Positions 24,710 to 37,800 of a DNA stretch of 64,000 nucleotides are shown here, one piece after another. Position numbers and translations under genes: made by a program. The first letter of the stretch is position 1, and each line of letters starts with the position of its first letter. A model generated the notes under the pieces. That model had not been told where the DNA came from, searched no databases, and worked only from the letters and a program-made list of their open reading frames with translations. Source of the stretch: Plectrocnemia conspersa (lineage: Eukaryota > Arthropoda > Insecta > Trichoptera > Polycentropodidae); the NCBI GenBank assembly GCA_009617715.1, contig VTFK01000487.1:115210-179209 (forward strand), read 5' to 3'.

Positions 24710-24945
24710 GGAAGTAAAAATAATATGTTATCTCACCGTTTGTGTTCATATTAACCACTAACTGTGAAAAACATTTCAATCGAGTGGTTCAAACATTTGC
24801 TATTTAGCCAACATCTGAACCATTACTTTAAGTCTACATTTATCGTTTTATATTATTAATTTATTACTAGTTACTAATTTTTATATATTGTTTTTTTTAT
24901 TTATTTTTTGTATAATAAACAGTGTATATTAAACGTTATATATGT
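24710..24945 (+). other. Gene A 3' UTR and poly(A) signal
   Basis: Short AT-rich 3' UTR with AATAAA at 24914-24919 followed by a T-rich stretch, so the transcript probably ends near 24,940. Confidence 0.55.
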
Positions 24946-25739
24946 TTCATTTCCACAAGAAAAACTCACTAAGCAACCAAGAATTAAATAGAACAAATAT
25001 TTAAGTTAAACATAAAGTCGATTAAACTTTTCCACAGATAAAGAGAAGTATTTGCAGAACTCAGATTAAAATCAAATATGTTATTCTATAAAATAGTATA
25101 AAACACTGAGAGTTGCTAATTTAACGCTGAAACGTGTCGAAAAGATTAACGAAAAAAATACAATGTTTACACAAACGAACTATCACATTAGTGTCAGATG
25201 TCTAATGGAACGTACTCCAAAATTTGTGCTTTATATCTCTTCTAGCGATTTCCAATTCATAATTTCCTTGACCATAATTTCGTGCAAAAAACAATCGGTT
25301 GACCAACTCGAGCTTAAGTAATAATTATTTATCACATTTTGATAAATAAACCGTCACGATTTATTAGCAAGATATGAGAAAGAAAAATATTTGCGCCATA
25401 TGCATTTTCCTTAAATAAATAAAAATACTTCGTACGTAACTGGAGGCATAAATGATGATTTTATTTATTTACTTCAAAATCGCCTACGTAAAACATAAGC
25501 AAAAATATACAATAAATAAATAGCTCCTTGAAGGAAATCATTTATTATAATATAAATTACAACACAATACCAAGGAATTAATTAATTTGTGTTTAAATAT
25601 AAACCTAATAAAAAATATATTATATTGAAGAAAGGCAATTCAGTCTCTTATTGTATGACAGATAGAATCCAAATATGTGAGTTATTTCCAACTTAATGTG
25701 ACAATCAATTTTTGTACAGATTCCACTATTCCTTTTATT

Positions 25740-26270
25740 AATTTACTTAGCTAATATAGCTCATTGTTTATATACTAAACTAATTTAATCAAAAAATTCA
25801 TATAATACATAAACAAAATATAAAAAAAAAAAAAAGATGTGTTTCTTTATTCCAGTTACAAACTAGTTACATTTTTATTTTAGCGGTTTGTCCTAAGAAT
25901 GTAATTATACAAATTTACACCTCCGTACAATACTCCCCTGGCCGTACTCGTTTGCTTATAACTAACTATCCTTAAATTGTCTCTATTTCTATTATTAACT
26001 ATATGTACATCTTTATTTATTATTAAATACTATTAAACAACTCTAGTACCATATTATTTTCTAACATATATAAACATTAAAACATTAATCTTAAATACTC
26101 CTTGAATATTCAACCATACTAATCTTACAATCATACTTCTAAAACTAGTAAATTTATTTTTATTTAATACTACTCTCATTGTCCTATTTTGTAATTTTTG
26201 CGAAATAATAAAATTCTATAATTATTTGATTACTACTTCTTCTAACACCTTTTCCATACAAGGCAACATG
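25740..26270 (-). mobile_element. Non-LTR retrotransposon (LINE) 3' fragment, copy 1
   Basis: On the - strand it matches the copies at 29,995 and 55,985. Near 26,175-26,200 it encodes a QKLQN(R)xMRVVLNKN-like peptide, the segment after the palm domain in Jockey/CR1-type reverse transcriptases. The related peptides LYKNIPRT and a terminal CxLxNK region follow. Frames are broken by stops, so it is a dead 5'-truncated copy. Confidence 0.6.
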
Positions 26271-27127
26271 TTAATTAGTCTCATTTCTTCAACATTTTTA
26301 CTATTTTTTATTTCAGGTATAGGTATAATAATAGCAATCATCAAATCATCAGGAATTTCTCCTTCGGATGTGCTTTGTATCTAAGCAATGTAATATACTA
26401 AGCATTTATATACTGAGCAATGTAATAGTTCCTAGTTTGTCTCATATTTCTTTAATTATATTTCGTCCAATTCATCATCAGTATTATCCCAATTTATTAA
26501 ACTGAGGTATTAAATTCACAATTTCTTCTATACTCTCAATGTAGTGGGTATTCATCAAAATCATTTGTAAGGGGGGGCAAATGCCCTCCCTTACAAATGA
26601 CGTCTTTGGCAGAAACGACAAAGAACTAAAATTATAGTAAATATATTTATTGTGCTACAAATGTCAGAAAGATTTTTTTCCAAGCAGGTATCGAAATCCA
26701 CTAAAAATTATATATTATGCAAATATTTTTATGTTTTATGTAATACACATGAAAGAGATTCCATCACCAATACATTTAATAAAAACATTGAAAAAGCAAT
26801 TAAAATTTGTATTATCAGAAAATTGGTAGTTCTACATACAACAGAAAAAAATTCTTATTTCAACTTAAAAATACACTAAAGTAAAAACCCTTAATTCACT
26901 ACGAGTAGACCTTATGTCAAATAAAAGCATTACCCTACAGTCAAACACAATTGAAGTCCAGAGTAAAAACACCCTTTCCACTTCGATCGCCAGATTTGGT
27001 TCAACCAAACCATCACTTTGAATCGCAAAGTGTTGGAAATTTGCAAAGTCACGGCATTAACGAGCCTTACTAACATTAATCGATAAATATAATTTTATTG
27101 TACGGCCAAGATAGTAACTGTTGTAAC

Positions 27128-27792
27128 TAGGGATTCCAATCCCGGGATCCCGAATCCCGGGATCCCGGGATCCCGAACGATTTTCAATACCCGATGAGTC
27201 CCGGGATTATAAAACATAATCCCGAATTTTTCGGATTGGTTGATTTATCAAGCACAATCGAATTATTATTGACAACATCGTTATATTTTCGTGTACAAAC
27301 TTGCGCGAGTTGCACGTGTCATCTGTGAATCTTTGAGGCTGTGAGTCTGAACGTGCTTTTTCAGCAGCAGGCTGCTTAGGAACCAAAATCAGATCAAGGC
27401 TAAATGATAAAACACTTGATGCTTTGAGGTTACTTCGTGAGTTTTATTCAAAATAATGTTTTCAATTAATTGTGTCTATGAATATACATAGGTATGTGCA
27501 TACATTGTCAAAAGTTCATTTTTTCTTCTCAAATAAATATATAAGACCTTCCCTTTTTTATTTTTATTATATTATTTTCTATTTTAAGTCCAAGACTAAA
27601 ATTATACGTACTTTATACATTGTACGTTATAAAAAACAGATGTAAAAATATATTGTATTATTCATTTTAAATTATTTTTATCGATAAAATAACACGAAAA
27701 TTATCCCGGGACTGGTCCCGGGATCCCGGGATCGACTAATTGCAATACCGAAATCCCGGGATCAAAATTTTGGCCCGGGATTGGAATCCCTA
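27128..27792. mobile_element. Non-autonomous hAT-type transposon (MITE), 665 bp, intact ends
   Basis: Terminal inverted repeats are perfect over at least 19 bp: tagggattccaatcccggg at the left end and its complement at the right end, with further cccgggatcccggg repeats inside both ends. The 8 bp target-site duplication GTTGTAAC is exact at 27120-27127 and 27793-27800. The 8 bp duplication and TAGGG terminus fit the hAT superfamily. The interior is AT-rich and has no transposase frame. Confidence 0.88.
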
Positions 27793-28199
27793 GTTGTAAC
27801 GTAAAAATATAGGTCAAACAAGGTTGGGTAACGTATATCAAGTATATTGAGTATGGTTATTGGCACGAATTTCACAAAAAAAGTATATATTACATAGTTG
27901 CGTGCGGTGACTTTCGAAACAGGGCATGCAGTCAGGGGGGGAACATAACCTATATTTTAAAATTTATTTTCTTTATTTAGTAAGCATATTATGTATTTAT
28001 TTTTTGAAAATTAATTTTATTTGACGCTCACAATCTCAAGACATGCGCCGCATCTACCGCATGTATGGACCTCATGTCATTGATATTACTCATAAAATTG
28101 CACAAGCAAAAAAAATTGAGTGAAAAGCATAAATAATTTGTTTTTGTGCATAGAAACACATTTAATGGTAATATATGTGACGATTATACATATTATAAT

Positions 28200-28400
28200 T
28201 GAAGACCTTATATTAAAAAGTGCCAATCTCCACTTTTTTCGAAATTTGTTGTCACAAAAAAAATGAATAAAAACATATCACCGCTTTTGGAAAAACAAAA
28301 AAAAAGTTTTATATTCCTCGTTTTTGTTAAATGCGAGTTGGTCACAGACACAAGACTGGAATTGAGGAGAAAATAAAATGTGTTGATATATATGCGTATA
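28200..28400 (+). repeat. Dispersed repeat R2, copy 2
   Basis: Repeats the attgaagaccttatat, atatcaccgcttttggaaaa and tatattcctcgtttttgtta blocks of 16,236-17,170 in a shortened arrangement. Confidence 0.5.
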
Positions 28401-29829
28401 ATTATAGAAAATGTTAACCCTTAGTGTCCCTTTTTATAGATATGGGATTGAACAGCTCATATTACAAAAACGCCGCAAAAACAAAAGAGCAAACGCATCA
28501 CGTGTATACACAAAACAGATATTCTCTATTCTGTGCGGCCGTACCACGTTTCTGTTACATAAACAAAATTTCGTTTTCTTAAATGTCGAGGGGATACTAA
28601 TTTATTTAAGTAAAGTGTGCAACATGTACAAAAAATCTCTGACCAGATGCATTTTAAATTTGAAAAATACATGAGTGATTCGGTACAAGGTTTATCACCC
28701 TAGATTTTATAATGGAAATTCTTTGATTAATATAACTAATAAACCGAAAAACACTTTTTAAATAAAAGTAAGCGAGAGTTAATTAGAATAACAAGGGCGA
28801 AAGGAAGTTCTCATATTAATCATGTGGGTAAGAATACTTCAACAAAAAATAATAAATTGCAGGCAAAATTGCTTTTGCGCTGAATTTTTTTACTTTTTTA
28901 TTATCATAACTTAGCTAATCTTATAAAAAGTGACTAATGCTACTAACGGATTTCTGTAAATAACCAGTTTTTTTCAGAAGAAGCCGAACTATGCTACTTT
29001 TCGTGGGGACAATTTAATTTAATTTATTATAATCTCAAGTTTTTAACACGTATTTAAAAATATTCAGTGTGGCTTATGTGTTTAACTTATTCAATAAAAA
29101 ACACTAAGAAAAAATGTAACACAAACAATATGTGAAAACTCATACAAAAAACATGCTTGTTTATTATTGTATTACTTAAAATAAATCTTATTTAGTCTTG
29201 ACAAATATATAATATAATAAAAAAATAGCAAAACAAGCATTATAAGGAATTCATAAAATAATATAAATACGTCTTTATATACAATACATATAAAAATTAA
29301 ATTATTTTTTCGTGAAAAACTAATTTTGATTAAATTTATATCTTAATTATTATCATGTTAAGCACAATTCCTTTAGCTTACAAAATTATTATATATATAC
29401 TAAAAAAAATGCTATAATTATTATAGCTACAAAGTAGTGAGCACAGTAATTTAACTTTTTTGTGTGTAACTTTGACCCACGTAGAAAGGACATCTTATCA
29501 TGGATCGAAAGACCAGCGAAACACATATTTTGTACACATAGGTTTGCTTCCGCATCCGTACGTCACGAAAAGCAGCGGTATAAAACTTAGCGGGAGTTTC
29601 TTGCTCGCGTTTTTGGCCATAATATTTTTAGTTGACGTGTCTCAAATGCATAAAAATAATAATTTCTTAAGATTTTATGCGACAACAAACAGCAAATTAT
29701 TATTTCAATAACTTTAATATGTATCTTAATTATTGACACATATTTATCGTGCATGCATTATTTTTTTGTAATTTTATATAAATATTTTTTTCATCGCAAT
29801 ATAAATGTAAATAATTTATTTATGCTTGT

Positions 29830-30660
29830 TGTACATATTTCACTACTACGTATGTAGGTTCAACACTGCGTCCGCACAATATGGAAGCCAGTAGTACAAG
29901 GATGACCGCGCGTTTTACGCTCGACTTGGCCAAATATCCAACCATATCAATATTTATAATGGGAATAACTATCACTGAGACTATCACGTATTATTAATTT
30001 AGCTAATATAGCTAATTGTTTATACATTCACTAAATAAATATAATCAAAAATAGATATAATACATAATATAAACATTATTATTAATATAATTTATTTCTC
30101 AATGCACGAAGGTTTTTTTTATTTTTGCGGATTGTCCTAGGAATATATTATATAAACTAACACATCCATACAATATTCCTAATTTGATAATTTCATTTAC
30201 TTATACCTAACTATCTTTAAATTGTTTCTATTTCTAGTATTAAATTTATCTTTATTTATTAATAAATATTTATAAAAATACTCTGGTAACATATTTTCTA
30301 ACTTATATATGAATACTTAAACATTCTTCTTCAATATTTCTTGAATATCCAACCATTCCAATTTACTGATCCTACTTTTACAACTAGTAAATCTATTTTT
30401 ATTTTAAGCTACTCTCATTGCCTTATTTTGTAATTTTTGTAACATCGTTTTATCTAATTTATCAAGCATATATAATATTGTTGCACAATAATTGAAGTGA
30501 GACAATATACTATTGTATTTATAATTAAGATATTTCTCATCCTAGATAATATTACTACTTTTTCAATATAAAATTACAATGTTCCTTAAGGTTTAATTTT
30601 TTATCTACAAAAACTCGGTAATATTTTATATTATCAACTGTTTCTATAATAGAGTTATCT
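29830..30660 (-). mobile_element. LINE 3' fragment, copy 2, with shared flank
   Basis: 29,995-30,660 reads on the - strand as a decayed reverse transcriptase C-terminus (LQNKAMRVA-like near 30,412-30,441, KLEWLDIQEIL-like near 30,335-30,372). A 100 bp stretch at 29,850-29,945 (gcgtccgcacaatatggaag, ccagtagtacaaggatgacc) recurs in the same relative place beside copy 3 at 55,830-55,920, so it may belong to the element. Confidence 0.6.
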
Positions 30661-31598
30661 ATAACATACATTTATTTTTATTTTCATTTAATTAAAGTAC
30701 ATTATTTTTTAACCATATTTATATTATCTACAATTTCTTTAACATTACAATCTATGCAATAAATGTATTTTACATTTTTTATGTTGTAATGCGAATAACT
30801 GTACTGTAAATATAATGTTCGAGATTGAACGAACTTTTGCATAATTATAAGATTTTTCCTAATAAGTACAATTAGTGTAATATAAAATAAAAATATCGGA
30901 AAAAATAAAATCTTATTATAAAACATAAATGATCCAATAATTCCTAGAATACAACGAGTTTTATTAGTACATTTGCCTTATAATATTAAATTGACTGCAA
31001 TGATAAAATCACAATTGACTATAATTTAAAATATTTATTAGTTTTAGTTGTCAATTATGTATATATTTATTATGTAAAAGAATGATAAATTGTTTTGAGC
31101 GATAAGAGTTGGTTTTGTTGACGTTGACGCTAAACTGGCCGCGAAATAACCGTTGAGTGGGTACGGTCAATTTTTATAATTGATCTATTTACATTTTAAT
31201 TTGTATTTAAAAATAAATCATTATGTCTAGTGATACAAACTAATAGTATATGCCATTATAAAGTTCAAATAATACATTAGTACTACGAGGAAAATGTCTG
31301 AAATAATTTTAAATAATACGCAAGATTTATGCTACGTTAATATAAAATAATAAAATTCTTAAAGTGAAGAAAATAGTTTGAGAAATCAAGCGTTAACAAA
31401 ATTACCGAGTGTTTAAAAAATATTGTATTTCCTCATTACACCGGTCGTTAAATTTGTCGGTTAAAAAAAAGCATTAAAAAGTACACACATTGCGCCCACG
31501 TGCGCGCTCGACGCCGCCATGGATCAAAATGAAAATCTCTTATCAAAACAAACCTGGGGCAGTAATATAGGTTATCAGACGCTCCAATAGTATCCGAC

Positions 31599-31696
31599 GT
31601 TCAGTCGAGTTGGAGACGAAGAACGGCGGACACGTGTCCGGTCTTCAGCTCGTCGTATTGTGATTTACCCGTCGTATTAAATAACATATCATCACC
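31599..31696 (+). promoter_or_regulatory. Gene C initiator and 5' UTR
   Basis: A strong arthropod initiator (cgttcagtcg, TCAGT with A at 31603) lies 94 bp upstream of the ATG in a GC-richer block (31,480-31,690). No TATA box stands 25-35 bp before it, and a ccaat string sits at 31584-31588. The ATG has the favourable context atcaccATGa. Confidence 0.45.
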
Positions 31697-31853
31697 ATGA
31701 ACGCCAAAGGCAAACAGCAGGAAGATGTGGGAATCAACTATTCTTTCCCATACATGAAAGAAATAAACCATCAAACAAATTTCGAAAAGTTTATGCTAGC
31801 CTTTTACAATTCGGAAGAGGGGACATTTTTGGGAAGAAATAGAAAGAGCTGGG
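31697..31853 (+). CDS. Gene C exon 1 (cytosolic N-terminus)
   Basis: ATG at 31697, donor gtaagt after 31853, phase 1. Encodes a 52-residue tail ending NSEEGTFLGRNRKSW, the conserved pre-membrane motif of beta subunits. Confidence 0.92.
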
Positions 31854-34800
31854 GTAAGTCAATATCAACTTTATTCTATAACAAAAAATAAATATATGTA
31901 AAACTTTTGTGATAAGTATATAACCTATCTGCTTTAAAAACTATTTTTTCTTATAAAATTAATGGTTAAGTATTTAATATTTTTTTTTATATTTTGGCAA
32001 TGTGCTTCATCCTTATCAATATTTAAAATTGCATAATATTTAGAGCAATACATATTTTGAAATACCCGCCATATCGTTATATATGACAATAACAAAGTAA
32101 TCGTATCAATCTATTTAATGATTGCACTTTCAGTGCCAAAGTTTTTATATATTTTCTAACAATTTGCCAATAGCAAACATTTTCCAATCCCCATCAATTA
32201 TTGTGAATTAAATAAAGTGTTTAACTAATGATCAATCAATATTTACATTTAGTGTATATTATATTTTAACAAAAACAAATAGTTTCTTTCTTAATCAATT
32301 TTCAAGCATATTATTTTTTATAACTGTGAACGTAAATGTTTTATATCACGATTTTTAGATAATATTGTATGCACAATGTCAATTTAAACAATTTTCATGG
32401 TCATACATAAATCTACATACATACATACATAATATTTTTAATGCTTAGATTGCATTATTACTAAATCGCTCTAGTATGTTAGAAAACAAGCATAATGCTA
32501 TTTACTAAAACTATGCAAAATAATAAAAGCTGATCTAATTTTATAATAAGCAAAGTTTATTTATATAATATATATATTGAACTACTCGAAAATAGTGTTG
32601 TATTTCATAAAATAGAGCTATATTTTTATAAACAATATATTTATGAGCAAAGAACTTCTTACATTGATTTCCATATTATGCTTAAAATGAAAAAGTAATA
32701 GTTTATTAGAAACTATAATATCTGAAGCTTTTAAATAAAAACCGTCTCTACTCAGTTTTATATATTTTAAAGATCACAAAGCAAGATCATGTTAACTGGC
32801 ATAAACATAGTTTATCTATGTTTTTAAATTTATAATAAAAATACAAAGCTTATTAAATTTATGGATCATATCAGTATAACTGAAAAATATTTAATTAAAA
32901 TAAATATGTTGATTTACTAATATAAAATTAAATTTATTTATATATTTTATATATTAATTAATATTATGAGAAAAAACTTTGCAATGTTTCTTAAATTATT
33001 AAAAATTTAATGCTTTTAATATTTAATGAATAAAGAAGTGTTTCCAATTTTATATAAAAGAATAATGGCTCAAGAATTTATTTAACATTAATTATAAATA
33101 AAGTCAGGATCGATTTTAACTGAATATCAAATAATTTAGTATATAAAAATGAAAACCAAATTAGAAATTAGTATTTTAAAATTTATAGCTAAAATATCTT
33201 TGATCTATTATTGTATTTATATTATTGCTAAATAAAAAATCTAGTTAATGTTATTGTTTTTATGTTAAATAATAATATGTTATATTATACATACATATAT
33301 AGATCTACTATTGAAATAAAATAAAATATTGCATATATTTAAGATATATAAAAAATATTACTAAGTTCATAATATGTATTCTAGTATTATAAATGTATGT
33401 AATATCTATGGTTTTGGAATTAAATTTTAAGGGAAAAATACCAAAAATTTCTTTATAATATAATAAGCTATTAAATATTAGTAATTTATTAGCAAACAAT
33501 ACATGTTTTATTTAACAGTCAAAATTTTAGTTTATCATATAAACAGATAAAGTAAGAACATACTGATATTAAAGTGGTTTCGATATATTTTGCAATCTAA
33601 TAATCTACCTGCTCTTTTTAAATATCTTATCTATCTTACATTATTGATAAATAAAAAATATAGTTTATTTTTAATATATAACACAATTTAAAAACTGTGA
33701 AATTTAATACCTAGCTACTCGAAAATTATGTTGTGTTTTATAAAATTAGTTATAATATAGATTTACTATTAATATTCAATTTAATATATATTTTTATAAG
33801 CTGAAAAATAATTTAACAAAACTCTATTAAAAATTTAATCAAGCACAATAGCATGGCAACTAACATAAAAGTACATAGACTCAGTATATTTGAGCAAATG
33901 ATTTTTTAAATTTATAATTTATCATATAGTACGAATAAAAACATTAAAATCTTAGCTTCAGTATATTGTTGTATTTTATAAAATCAGCTTAAATTTCAAA
34001 ATCATCAACAAAAAAATTTAACAACTAGCGTTACACAAAATATTATAATATTTAAATATATATTTTAGTTTTTAAAAAAAGTACTATGTAAATATATTTT
34101 TATAAAATAAATACTATTACAAATTAACATTGACGTAGTTAGACATTTAGCTATATTTTTATAATTTTCACCATGAAAATATATTGTAAGAAATAGATTA
34201 AAATATTAAGAAAAAAACAAATAGATGTTATCATATTAATTCTGAAGTGTAAACTATAATGTTTATAATATAACTGTAGGTAATTTTAAACTTACAGGCA
34301 AAAAATTCTATGTTGTATTTAGTTTAATAGTAGGTAAGGTAATTCAAACAATTTTTGAAACTAGAATAGCTATTTATATAAAACATTTTTACATATAAAA
34401 GGCTTAGCTTAAAAAATACAAACAAACTAACAGATCTAAATGCTTAAATTTATTTTTGATTAAAACATACTAATTTCGTAGAATAAACTATTTTTTATTT
34501 TGTTGATATAAATATTTTGCTCCCATCTCTTTATTTTTTACATTTATATATAGTTTTAAAAACAGATATATATTTTATTATTTATTTGCTATGTAATGAG
34601 TTTTCGACAAATATTTTACATTGATTCAAGTCCAAATTGATAAGTATAAAAATGCAGACTTAATACAAATATAAATATGTAATTAATCGTTTCAAAGCAT
34701 ATTTGTTTAGTATAATAATCAAACGGTCATTGGATCCAAATAAGGTTTAAAAAACCGATTAAGAAAGTCGAATTAGAAACTATTCATATCTAGGGATAAT

Positions 34801-37800
34801 CTGTTAAAACATCCAGTCAAACTTGAATCGAAATATTTTCTTCCGATGTTAATGACCCAAAAAAGGTCCAATCTGACAAATTAAATACTTGTGCATTCAT
34901 TATGTAATAAATAAACACACTTGAAGATTTTCAGTAAAACGTGTGTCACAATTATCGAGCGCTGGGTAAACAAATTTATACAAGTGGAAAACGTTTACAG
35001 TTTTTAATTACTCCAAATAATTATATCTTTATAATCAAAAGCACTGTATTTTTTTATCGACTTATCAAGACTTGATAAGTCTCATAATTAACCGACCAGC
35101 AAATATAAGATAAATGTTTAGAGTTCCTTGTTTGAGTTTGGAATGACGTACGTGAGGTTGAAAACTGCACTTATCTGATCTTCGCTGTGTAGATTTAATC
35201 TGTTATCAGATTAACAGCGTTATGTTTTCAACGCTGAAAGGTAAATATTTGAGGTGCAATCGACGCGATTTCGATTCAATTAGTATCCGATGTTGAGTTT
35301 GCCCATTTATTGGTGTGACGTTAAACAGTATATTGCACTAATCAACACTTTGTTACTGCAACAAATGCTTATGCAACACAACTAAATCGCTTATTTTTCC
35401 GAAATAATTTGACCTTACAACATTGCTTGTCAATCGTGTTTCAATCCAAAAACTGTGTAATATCACGTTCATGCGTACGATTATGAAACTCTATTGTTAC
35501 TTTCACCCTGCCCTTATACGTTATTTAAAATAAAATAAATATTAAATAGATACAATAAACATAATAAACACTATATCTAATTTGCTTTATAGCTTGTATG
35601 CTTAGACATTTGAGTCATTATCTTCAGTACATAAGGAAAAAGATATAACTACATATAAAGTTGACTAAGCATAATTAAATTATTTTTTTAGTTATTTTGC
35701 TTAATTTCCAATGTATCACAAAAATTAAACCGTGCTTTTATCTTATCTTTCAACAGAATATAATATGTAATGGATTACAATATTTGTAAATAAAGGTTAT
35801 GTCATTATAAAGTTTTTCTAAAAAACTATTTTTAAATCACAACAGTTTGAAATATGGCCATATGATTTCTGCGACAATTATCTATAGATATGTGTTTCTT
35901 CTCAACAATACAATTTTACATTAGCATTCTGGCTTATATACCATTTAAGAATGAAAGAAATTTCAAAGTTCCATTCTTTCCTCGACCCTTTGACTAATAC
36001 CGATGATTTGGAATGGAAACAATTTTTTTTATTTTGTCTAATTAATGCTGATAGCTTGAACTAACTGGACGGTTAAAATAAAATATTTTTGCTTGAGAAA
36101 CGGTGTTAAATTTAACGTCCCTTCTATTCCTCATTTTTTTACCAATGCTACTGATTTGAAATGGAACCAGACTCTTTGTTTTTGACTAATACACATTATA
36201 ATAAACTTTTTAGTTTCATAACTGCGTAACGATAGATTTAAAATCGTTACATTAAGCGAGATTGTCATGAATTCAATGATGCTAAGCCCGCTTGATAAAA
36301 ATATCTGACAATGACTTATTTTTTTTTGTTAAAGTAAGGTCCAAGAATTTAGGAGACTGTTTTAGCGTATTATTTCGTCGCAACGATTATGAATGGTCGC
36401 AATAAATATAAAATCAATATTTTTTTAACTCAGGTGGCAGTGAATATGTGTAGTATATATCCCAATCATACCAATCCCAATAGATTTGTATCTAAGCTGG
36501 TGAAAAATTCTAGATTTGGCAAATTATTGACGTCAATGTCTGATTTTTCGATAAAATACTCACTCTTTAATTGCCTGGTTGAAATTTGGAGCTAAGCTCA
36601 GAATTGATATTTTCCAATATTTTTAACAAAAATTTCGGCTGTCAATAATACTTGTGAGACTACTTTACAAAAACAATATAAAAAACCCTTTTGGATTATC
36701 GATAAAGAAAAATAGCCCTAATGTGTTTTTCATTCTGCCTATATCCATGCGTAATTTATTCTTATCAGAGCGGGTTATTAGATCACCAAAGCAAAGATAA
36801 AACCGCCGGCCGGTTAGAGTAATAGAAAATCGCAAAAAATCTTGGTAATTCAAATACATCCGATCTTCCGAGAAAATATGCATATTTTCAAACATTATGC
36901 ATGAACACCTTCGGAAAAGCTTATTATTGGAGTGTCTTATTTTTTTACTTAGCAAAAATAAAGCGAGTTCGAGTGTTTTGTAAAAAAAATGGCTTTTCCA
37001 AACCTCTATTAAAACCTTTCAAAAAGAATGCATATTAGGCATGAACTCGCCTTTAATTATGCAGCATTATAAAAGCAGTAGTTGTTAATTAAAAATATTA
37101 GTACAAATTTAATTTTATATAATAAAAAATGTTTTTTCGAAAAATTTTTCGATTTGAGAATATTTTCGATTTGCCATTTTTCGAAGAAACATATATAAAC
37201 CGAATTTAGCCCAATAGGAAAAAGCAAAAACAATTATCCCTTCTCAGAAGTCAAAAAACCCACGTCAAAAGCAATAAATTCGTGCCGTCGCCGTCATAGT
37301 GAGAATGCTCGGTAATCTGGCGTTCACGCTACGACTTTTAAAATAATATCACAAATTAAATGAGGAACATATAAACCGAATTTCGACCAATAGGAGAACG
37401 CAAAAAATAATTATCTCTTCTCAGAAGGTAAAAATTCACGTCAAAAGCAATAAATTCGTGCCGTCGCCGTCATAGTGGGAATGCTCGGTAATCTGGCGTT
37501 CACGCTTTTAAAATAATATCACAAATTAAATGCGACATATAAACACGATTTTATCAATTTTGACGCAAAAAAAATTTTGATCCCTTCTCAGAAGGCAAAA
37601 TCTGAAAAGCAATAAAATTCGTTTTGCGGAACGCTCGTTGCCTATTGACCGACAAAAAATTTGATTTGAATATTGACCAAAATTCGATTTGAATATACTT
37701 TTACCAATACTCTTATATCAAAAGTCCGACGTAAAATTAGTCAGGATAGCTATCATATTCTTTAAACATAGTGTAATATTTCGATGTGCAGACTAACTAT

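Larger units (their letters stand above)
24946..31598. other. Intergenic region between genes A and C
   Basis: Contains two LINE 3' fragments, one hAT-type MITE, a short hairpin-like transposon end at 26,560-26,602 (catttgtaagggggggcaaa with its inverse), and repeat R2 copy 2. The intervening parts (24,950-25,730, 26,650-27,110, 28,400-29,800, 30,660-31,480) are AT-rich with no recognisable gene. Confidence 0.6.

Noticed and set aside
31697..31853. Assigning this exon to gene B or A instead of gene C
   Set aside because: It lies downstream of both on the same strand, and its phase and motif fit the exon at 50,621 directly. Gene A has its own first exon.
31857..34700. Matrix attachment or replication-origin role for the AT-rich stretch
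   Set aside because: Extreme AT content alone is not evidence, and no specific motif arrangement was seen.
36665..36955. 96-codon open frame on the - strand
   Set aside because: It lies wholly inside repeat R1, and the homologous copy at 12.1-12.5 kb does not keep the frame.
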